From NCBI GenBank assembly GCA_022510385.1, contig JAFLTQ010000011.1:1-64000 (forward strand): DNA of 64,000 nucleotides, written 5' to 3'. This DNA is from Muribaculaceae bacterium (GTDB lineage Bacteria > Bacteroidota > Bacteroidia > Bacteroidales > Muribaculaceae). Shown here in pieces: positions 60,756-64,000 of this stretch (position 1 is the first letter of the stretch; each line of letters begins with the position of its first letter). The notes below the pieces were generated by a model. The model ran no database searches and had not been told where the DNA came from. It saw nothing but the letters and a program-made list of their open reading frames with translations. Both the position numbers and the translations under genes were made by a program.

Positions 60756-60806
60756 TGAGTCCTAAATGCCCTTCAATGCTTTTAGGGCTCATTTCACTTG
60801 TTTTTT
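60756..60806 (+). terminator. Terminator after the secreted protein gene
   Basis: TGAGTCCTAAA (60756-60766) pairs with TTTAGGGCTCA (60781-60791) with one G-T pair, 14-nt loop, followed by T-rich sequence with TTTTTT. Confidence 0.7.
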
Positions 60807-60825
60807 ATGTAAAAAGGGAAAGGGT

Positions 60826-60857
60826 TTTGTGGATAAAATTAAATTTCTATAAATTTG
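60826..60857 (+). promoter_or_regulatory. Promoter of the SusC-like receptor gene
   Basis: TTTG (60826-60829), 20 nt, TAAATTTG (60850-60857): one of the best matches in the window. Leader about 143 nt to ATG 61007, as expected for polysaccharide-utilisation operons with regulated leaders. Confidence 0.65.
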
Positions 60858-61006
60858 CATTATTGTGACACAAGTTTTTACGAATTTCTAAGACGACGAT
60901 CCTAATAAGTCGGTCTTAACTGTATAAATTGTGACCTGGAAAACTCAGCAAATTTTAACCTTATATTATACTTACATCTAATACTTTGAACTAACTAAAC
61001 GAGCGT

Positions 61007-64000
61007 ATGAAATTCAGGCAGAAAAAACGTCATTGGCTAATGCTTCTGCTTGCCATGACATTCTCAATTTCAGTCTACGCCCAAAACATCACTGTGACAG
61101 GAACCGTCACAGATGAGACAGGCGAACCGTTGATAGGAGCCACCATCATGCAAAAAGGATCTTCAAACGGGACTGCAACAGATATCGATGGGAACTACAG
61201 GATTTCGGTACCACCCAAGACAACACTGATTTTTTCGTATGTCGGCTATACCAACAGGGATATAGCAGTAGACGGACGTACAAAAATCGACGTAACTCTT
61301 CAACCCAATTCCACAGTGCTTGATGAATTTGTAGCCATCGGTTACGGCACAGTGCGTAAAAAAGATCTGACCGGTTCGGTGTCCCAAGTCTCAGGTAAGG
61401 AGCTTGCCGAGGCACCGGTGGTATCTGCCGCACAGGCTTTATCGGGGAAGGCAGCCGGAGTAAATATCGTGACTCAGAGCGGTGCACCCGGTGCCGGAGT
61501 AAATATTACTGTGCGAGGTGGTGCTTCTATTACTCAAAGCACCAAACCTCTTTATATCGTAGACGGGTTCCCGATGGATGATGCCCTTTCTAATATAGAT
61601 ATCAACGACATCGCCACAATAGACGTTCTGAAGGATGCCTCCTCAACAGCCATCTACGGTGCGAGAGGTTCAAACGGTATCATTGTAATCACTACCAAGT
61701 CTTCAAAAGAGGGTAAGACAAGGGTAGATTACAACGGTTTCGTTTCAATCGACGTGCTCCCCAAGCAACTCGACGTTATGGACAACGCCCTTAATTACGT
61801 GAATTATCAATATGAGCTCATAGCTCTCAGGAACAATTACGGGCTCTTCACTCAGGTTTATGATAATAACTACGACTATTCAGATCCGTCGTTTTTCACC
61901 GGTGTATACGGTAGAATGAACTCTCTATATGGGGCCGGAGGTCCGCTCGATTATGCCCTCAACATGCAGAAAGAGGGTTTCGGTGGCTCAGCCGTTACCC
62001 AAAACCATAGTGTTTCTATAACCGGCGGGAACGACAGGATCAATTATTTGGTCTCTTACAACTTTATTGGCAACAATGGTCTACTCGCCAACCATGATTA
62101 TAAGAGAAACTCCGTCAGAGCAAAGATAAACTCTGAACTATGGAAGGGTGTGAAACTCGATTTCTCGACCTTCTTTTACGGAGCCTCAACACATGGTGGA
62201 GGAGCTTTCGCCGGACTCGATGATCTTGTGAAATATCCTATCAATGGAGGTACGATGCTTACGGAAGACGAGCTTCTCAACACCCAGACACTCGGAATAT
62301 TCCGAACAATGACCTCTCTCTATTCGGCTACCAACCAATTGGTGCAGAATCGTGCGGCCACAAGCGACAGACGCAACAGACGTCTTGAACTCAACGGTGG
62401 AATTACAGTGGATTTTGCAAATCATTTCACTTGGCGAACTTCAGGCAATTATGTTGCTTCTTGGAATAAATCAACATCATTTGCCGGCCCTAACGGCACG
62501 GGTTATCTACTTGACCCGGTGAATACCGGTATGACCGGCTCTATCGCAAATACCGAGGGTTACAACTGGCATATAGCAAACGTGCTTACATATCAACAGC
62601 TCTTCAATGAAAAGCATGACCTCAGCATAATGGTTGGCCAGGAATATTCTTATAGCGAAAGCGAAGGTAATTCTATTTGGCTTAAGAAATTCCCGAATCC
62701 CAATCACGGACTTGATTATATCACAACAGCTGAGGTATCAGACAAGTCTACTTCCCACTCTCATAGCAATATGTTGTCTTTCTTTGCTCGCGGCACATAT
62801 ATCTATGATGAACGTTACATTCTGACAGCAACAATGCGTGCCGACGGTAGCTCCAAGTTTGCAAAAGGGAACAAGTGGGGTTTCTTCCCCTCAATTTCAG
62901 GAGCATGGCGTGTGAGCCAGGAAAAATTCTGGGAGGAAGCTTCGATCAACACTTGGTTTAACAATCTGAAACTTCGTGCGGGATATGGAGTGACCGGTAA
63001 TAACGGGATCGGAGACAATCTATATACAACAGCCGTGACTCTTGGCAGCTATCCTATGGATAATAACTTGAACAACACCGGGTTCGTTCTTTCAAACGAA
63101 CTGGGTAACCGTGATCTTAAATGGGAAACATTGCATGCCGCCAATGTGGGTCTTGATTTGGGATTGTTTAACAACAGATTAAGCATCTCTGTAGACTGGT
63201 ATAACAACCAGATATCAGATATGCTTATGGAGGCTACTATTCCATCTACCACAGGTTATACAAAACAGATGCAAAATGTGGGTAAGATGCGAAACCGTGG
63301 ATGGGAAGTTGCTATTAACACCGTAAATATTGCCACTCGAGACTTTACCTGGAGCACTGTTTTAAACCTTTCGTTTAACCGTTCTAAGGTGATTGCCCTA
63401 AACAATGGACTTGATTACAAGACATTCAATGCCGGAAGTTCATTACAAGGGCAGGTAACTTATTATGCAATGGTGGGTCAGCCTCTCGGTGATATGTTCG
63501 GTTACAAATATATAGGGATTTATACCACAGATGATTTTGAACCAACCTATGATGCCGCAGGCAACGAGACCGGCTATCAACTCAAAAAGGGTGTGGTGCT
63601 TCCGTTTGATGGTATTGCAAAGCCGGGTGACATGAAGTTTGCCGCCGACAATGAGGATGGCACTCAGTTTACCCGCCAGCTTCAAAAAATTGGTAATGGT
63701 ACTCCTCTTTGCGTCGGTGGATTCGGAAATACATTCTCTTTCAAAGGATTTGATTTGAATGTGTTTATGAATTTCGCTATTGGTAACGACATCTATAATG
63801 CCACAGCACAAGCTTTGAGCCCTTACGGTCCGTTCCAAAACACCCTCAAAAAGTTTGGAGACAACCATTATCAGTTAATAGATCCGACAACGGGTAGAGA
63901 GGCTACCACACTTTCAAGACTTAAGGAGCTTAATCCCGATGAAAATTCCCGTCTATGGTCGCTCACTGAGTCTAATTCCGGCAATATTATCTATCCTTCC
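61007..64000 (+). CDS. SusC-like TonB-dependent outer-membrane receptor (partial at right edge)
   Basis: 998 codons are open to the window edge, no stop. Signal peptide ~1-26 (ending VYAQ). Carboxypeptidase-like domain (~28-100, 'VTGTVTDETGEPLIGATIMQKGSSNGTATDIDG' in part), then the SusC signature 'YGTVRKKDLTGSVSQVSG' and the plug ('TKPLYIVDGFPMDD', 'DVLKDASSTAIYGARGSNG'). The barrel runs from ~225 on and the last part seen matches the late barrel of a ~1,000-1,050-residue protein. It imports oligosaccharides over the outer membrane with a SusD partner, expected just outside the window. Together with the pectin operon it likely forms a pectin utilisation locus. Confidence 0.96.
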   Translation, partial: MKFRQKKRHWLMLLLAMTFSISVYAQNITVTGTVTDETGEPLIGATIMQKGSSNGTATDIDGNYRISVPPKTTLIFSYVGYTNRDIAVDGRTKIDVTLQPNSTVLDEFVAIGYGTVRKKDLTGSVSQVSGKELAEAPVVSAAQALSGKAAGVNIVTQSGAPGAGVNITVRGGASITQSTKPLYIVDGFPMDDALSNIDINDIATIDVLKDASSTAIYGARGSNGIIVITTKSSKEGKTRVDYNGFVSIDVLPKQLDVMDNALNYVNYQYELIALRNNYGLFTQVYDNNYDYSDPSFFTGVYGRMNSLYGAGGPLDYALNMQKEGFGGSAVTQNHSVSITGGNDRINYLVSYNFIGNNGLLANHDYKRNSVRAKINSELWKGVKLDFSTFFYGASTHGGGAFAGLDDLVKYPINGGTMLTEDELLNTQTLGIFRTMTSLYSATNQLVQNRAATSDRRNRRLELNGGITVDFANHFTWRTSGNYVASWNKSTSFAGPNGTGYLLDPVNTGMTGSIANTEGYNWHIANVLTYQQLFNEKHDLSIMVGQEYSYSESEGNSIWLKKFPNPNHGLDYITTAEVSDKSTSHSHSNMLSFFARGTYIYDERYILTATMRADGSSKFAKGNKWGFFPSISGAWRVSQEKFWEEASINTWFNNLKLRAGYGVTGNNGIGDNLYTTAVTLGSYPMDNNLNNTGFVLSNELGNRDLKWETLHAANVGLDLGLFNNRLSISVDWYNNQISDMLMEATIPSTTGYTKQMQNVGKMRNRGWEVAINTVNIATRDFTWSTVLNLSFNRSKVIALNNGLDYKTFNAGSSLQGQVTYYAMVGQPLGDMFGYKYIGIYTTDDFEPTYDAAGNETGYQLKKGVVLPFDGIAKPGDMKFAADNEDGTQFTRQLQKIGNGTPLCVGGFGNTFSFKGFDLNVFMNFAIGNDIYNATAQALSPYGPFQNTLKKFGDNHYQLIDPTTGREATTLSRLKELNPDENSRLWSLTESNSGNIIYPS

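Noticed and set aside
1-64000. tRNA or rRNA genes
   Set aside because: No cloverleaf-type or rRNA-like sequence was noticed while reading; a tRNA scan would be needed to exclude them completely.

Overview
The window comes from a member of the Bacteroidota, most likely a gut Bacteroidales (Muribaculaceae or Prevotella/Bacteroides relatives; I cannot separate these from sequence alone). The signs are: promoters of the TTTG-N19..23-TAnnTTTG type and almost no Shine-Dalgarno sites; a SusC-type TonB-dependent receptor; many Sec-secreted glycan hydrolases and esterases; C-terminal tails resembling type IX secretion sorting domains; DUF6562/GLUG surface lipoproteins; and AAA/DUF4143 ATPases.

Layout. 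1-1.6 kb: end of a 4Fe-4S aldo/keto reductase, a secreted cupin and an SDR dehydrogenase (+). 1.7-8.4 kb (-): a small winged-helix-like gene, then the L-rhamnose operon rhaB-rhaI-rhaT-rhaD (transcribed right to left from about 7.05 kb) and, as a separate unit, a secreted esterase with rhaM. 8.7-13.8 kb (+): GH2 glycosidase, uxuA, a four-helix-bundle (23S-IVS/S23-like) gene and an SDR-type mannonate/fructuronate oxidoreductase. 13.8-16.7 kb: alkaline phosphatase (-) and an AAA/DUF4143 ATPase (+). 17-22.1 kb: an accessory block with a zinc-ribbon microprotein, a MORN/TM2 lipoprotein, an unknown 188-residue protein, a DUF6140-like protein, an HNH/LHH-like nuclease and a convergent WYL regulator. 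22.5-30.1 kb: lone radical SAM enzyme, C10 cysteine protease, about 1 kb of repeat-rich non-coding DNA, a truncated SusC-like plug protein, a gene remnant and a second AAA/DUF4143 ATPase. 30.3-47.8 kb: housekeeping and envelope genes (dnaK; two surface lipoproteins, M13 peptidase, prs, GH13, patatin and TamB in one direction; tsaD and a CinA-like gene in the other). 47.8-59.6 kb (-): a pectin/rhamnogalacturonan operon (PL11, GH43, CE8 pectinesterase, uxaA, PL1, two acetylesterase-like hydrolases). 59.9-64 kb (+): a secreted protein of unknown function and a SusC-like receptor that runs off the right edge.

The parts form a plausible pathway. SusC imports oligosaccharides, PL11/PL1/CE8/GH43 and the esterases depolymerise and de-esterify pectin, rhamnose goes through RhaM/T/I/B/D, and uronates go through UxuA, the SDR oxidoreductase and UxaA.

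The most unusual feature is a family of intergenic elements between 2.9 and 13 kb. In mRNA sense each has the order stop codon, GUU-rich arm of about 9-nt repeats, loop, complementary AAC-rich arm, start codon. They occupy all three junctions of rhaB-rhaI-rhaT-rhaD, a solo arm precedes uxuA, and the uxuA-SDR junction carries an expanded version. In that one a four-helix-bundle gene sits between arms sharing a perfect 31-bp inverted repeat (12483-12513 / 12929-12959). Arms directly encode the C-termini and stop codons of rhaB, uxuA and the four-helix-bundle gene. This looks like an IVS-like mobile or RNA-processing element targeted to operon junctions. The second candidate for novelty is the 17-22 kb block with its MORN/TM2 lipoprotein, nuclease and WYL regulator.
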